Virus record (IMG/VR): IMGVR_UViG_3300009082_000069 | Coordinates: 1-21,075 of that record | Length of the DNA stretch: 21,075 bases | From: a virus | Reading direction: 5' to 3' (one strand) | In this document: in pieces, positions 20,004 to 21,075 of the stretch | Layout of the letters: the number at the start of each line of letters is the position of its first letter | How positions within the stretch are numbered: position 1 is the stretch's first letter | Notes under the pieces: model-generated | Database searches by the model: none | The model's input: the letters and a program-made list of their open reading frames with translations, nothing else | Told to the model about the DNA's origin: nothing | Program-made: the position numbers and the translations under genes

Positions 20004-20765
20004 ATGGCAAGTTATTCGTCCTTGATAAAAACGTATGACGCGAGGGAAGCCTCGGGTACGTTTCGGGTTCTAGTCTACGGAAATGCTGGTTCGGGGAAGA
20101 CACGGTTTGCGTCTACTTTCCCCAAGCCTTTATTCATAGACACGGACAAAGGTATGCGGAGCATCCCGACGGGGGATATCAAAATGATTCGTCTTCCTAA
20201 AGTCGGGACCTACACCATGCTCCTCAACATCCTCACTGATATCCGGAACAAGGCGGGAGACTTCGTTCCAGGGGGACCGTTGGCTGACCGGGAGACTATT
20301 GTTATTGATAGTATCTCCTCTCTTGCTGACGAGTACCTCATGCAGGAAATCATGATTGGGAACAAGCGAGACCCGATCATGGAGAATGCACAACGGGACG
20401 ACTACGGTCGTCTCAAAATCGCTCTTATTCAGGTCGGAAACGTCATCAAAGACATTTCAGACACAAAGAATGTCGTCGTCACTGCCCTTGTGGATGAGGA
20501 AAAGGATGAGCTCACGGGGGCGCTCGAAGGTAAGCCCATGATGACCGGGAAGTACCGCGATATTATTGGTGCCGTCTTCGACGAGGAATACTTTATGGAG
20601 CGCTCGGAAGTGGCTGGGGCCGTAAAGTACAATCTCTACGCAACAAAGTACAAGTGGTATGAAGCAAAGACCAGACTCTTGGATCAGGTTCGCTTCGAGG
20701 ATGCCAACTACGACAAGATTCGTGCGTCATTCCGGTCGCTCAAAATGCCCCCCAAAGTTTCTTGA
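20004..20765 (+). CDS. Sak4-like RecA-fold ATPase (single-strand annealing)
   Basis: A 253-aa protein with GNAGSGKT Walker A (26-33), the acidic strand TIVIDS (98-103) as Walker B and a following AAA/RecA core (KNVVVTALVDEE). This fits the Sak4-type phage ATPases (AAA_24 group), which bind single-stranded DNA and aid annealing or recombination, often with a phage SSB-like partner and nuclease. Here a RecB-like nuclease is just upstream and a candidate partner gene just downstream. Residues 247-250 (MPPK) at the extreme C-terminus are encoded by a copy of the 14-bp word (20743-20756). TGGAGG precedes the ATG. Confidence 0.85.
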   Translation: MASYSSLIKTYDAREASGTFRVLVYGNAGSGKTRFASTFPKPLFIDTDKGMRSIPTGDIKMIRLPKVGTYTMLLNILTDIRNKAGDFVPGGPLADRETIVIDSISSLADEYLMQEIMIGNKRDPIMENAQRDDYGRLKIALIQVGNVIKDISDTKNVVVTALVDEEKDELTGALEGKPMMTGKYRDIIGAVFDEEYFMERSEVAGAVKYNLYATKYKWYEAKTRLLDQVRFEDANYDKIRASFRSLKMPPKVS

Positions 20766-20791
20766 CAAGATAGCGAGACCTGCGCTATAGT
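20762..20791 (+). promoter_or_regulatory. promoter of the last gene
   Basis: TTGACA (20762-20767), 18-nt spacer, TATAGT (20786-20791), a near-consensus vegetative-type promoter. A copy of the 14-bp word ends 5 nt upstream of its -35 box. The ATG it serves is at 20862, after GGAGGG. Confidence 0.75.
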
Positions 20792-20861
20792 AGGATTTCG
20801 ACCGAAGCAGGTTAGCGGGCTTGTGTCTGCTACTTCGGCGAGTTTTGAAGGAGGGACATAG

Positions 20862-21075
20862 ATGTCTCTTTTTGATGCAAAGTCTTTGAATGATGCTCCT
20901 GTAAGAACCGTACTCGAACCCGGCAAGTACCATTGCCGCATTGAGAAGGCCAAGGAGACGGTAAGCCAGCAGAAGGGTACTCCCGGAATTGAACTGGGGT
21001 TTACTGTCGTCCAGGGTCCGATCCAGACTAACCAGTCTGATCCGGCTGGAAGAAAAGTCTTCTCTTCCATCTGGA
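20862..21075 (+). CDS. putative DUF669/SSB-like partner protein of the Sak4-like ATPase, N-terminal part
   Basis: ATG 20862, with AAGGAGGG 7 nt upstream, opens a frame that runs off the window: MSLFDAKSLNDAPVRTVLEP, then KYHCRIEKAKETVSQQKGT and IELGFTVVQGPI. The Gly-x-Tyr start of a strand, an EKAK helix turn and the QKGTPGIELGF segment resemble DUF669-type phage proteins, which behave as single-strand-binding partners for Sak4-like ATPases. Only 71 residues are seen, so the call rests on a short stretch and on its neighbour. It has its own promoter, suggesting higher or separate expression. Confidence 0.55.
   Translation, partial: MSLFDAKSLNDAPVRTVLEPGKYHCRIEKAKETVSQQKGTPGIELGFTVVQGPIQTNQSDPAGRKVFSSIW

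Overview
The window looks like part of a tailed double-stranded DNA bacteriophage genome (Caudoviricetes), or a prophage of one. It holds a leftward cassette of large terminase, portal, scaffold-like and capsid-like genes, and a rightward arm of short, tightly packed accessory and DNA-metabolism genes. Base composition is moderate, ribosome binding sites are mostly strong AGGAGG types, and several promoters have TTGACA-like -35 boxes. The host cannot be named from the sequence. No integrase, tail gene or lysis enzyme is identifiable here.

Layout. (1) 1-7245, minus strand: GroES-like co-chaperonin, zinc-ribbon protein, putative small terminase, a small unknown protein, large terminase, portal, a small gene overlapping the portal end, scaffold-like protein, a 244-aa unknown and the start of a probable head protein. 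(2) 7246-8406: divergent promoters, one small gene, then an AT-rich block flanked by GATACA-core iterons, a candidate replication origin or control region. (3) 8407-9922: one basic protein, then about 1 kb without genes but full of perfect helices. A promoter at 9202-9230 sits just before the first helix of a roughly 520-nt structured RNA, and a tRNA-like element follows. (4) 9923-14863, plus strand: a frameshifted small gene, small cysteine-containing proteins, a probably highly expressed 99-aa protein, a zinc-ribbon/amidoligase-like enzyme with an acidic repeat tail, a class II glutamine-amidotransferase-like protein and a membrane protein. (5) 14992-21075, plus strand: an operon of small proteins with ATGA-type overlaps, including a two-helix membrane protein, a DnaJ-type zinc-motif protein, a winged-HTH protein, a lipase-like hydrolase, a MazZ-like nucleotide diphosphohydrolase, a RecB/Cas4-like nuclease, a Sak4-like ATPase and the start of a putative partner protein of that ATPase.

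The strongest unexplained signal is an exact 14-bp word, AAATGCCCCCCAAA, present ten times in both orientations. Seven copies are inside genes, where they are read in three different ways (NAPQ, MPPK, LGGI), so the DNA or RNA word itself appears to be conserved. The copies cluster near gene ends and in intergenic hairpins. The other main candidates are the large structured RNA with its promoter, two tRNA-like leaders placed just before ribosome binding sites, and the amidoligase plus amidotransferase pair, which may modify a peptide or a small molecule.

Functional reading (inference): the left arm builds and fills heads, with the co-chaperonin helping host GroEL fold head proteins. The right arm manages nucleotides and recombination (MazZ-like, Sak4-like, RecB-like). 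The central block is accessory and has the most unexplained content.
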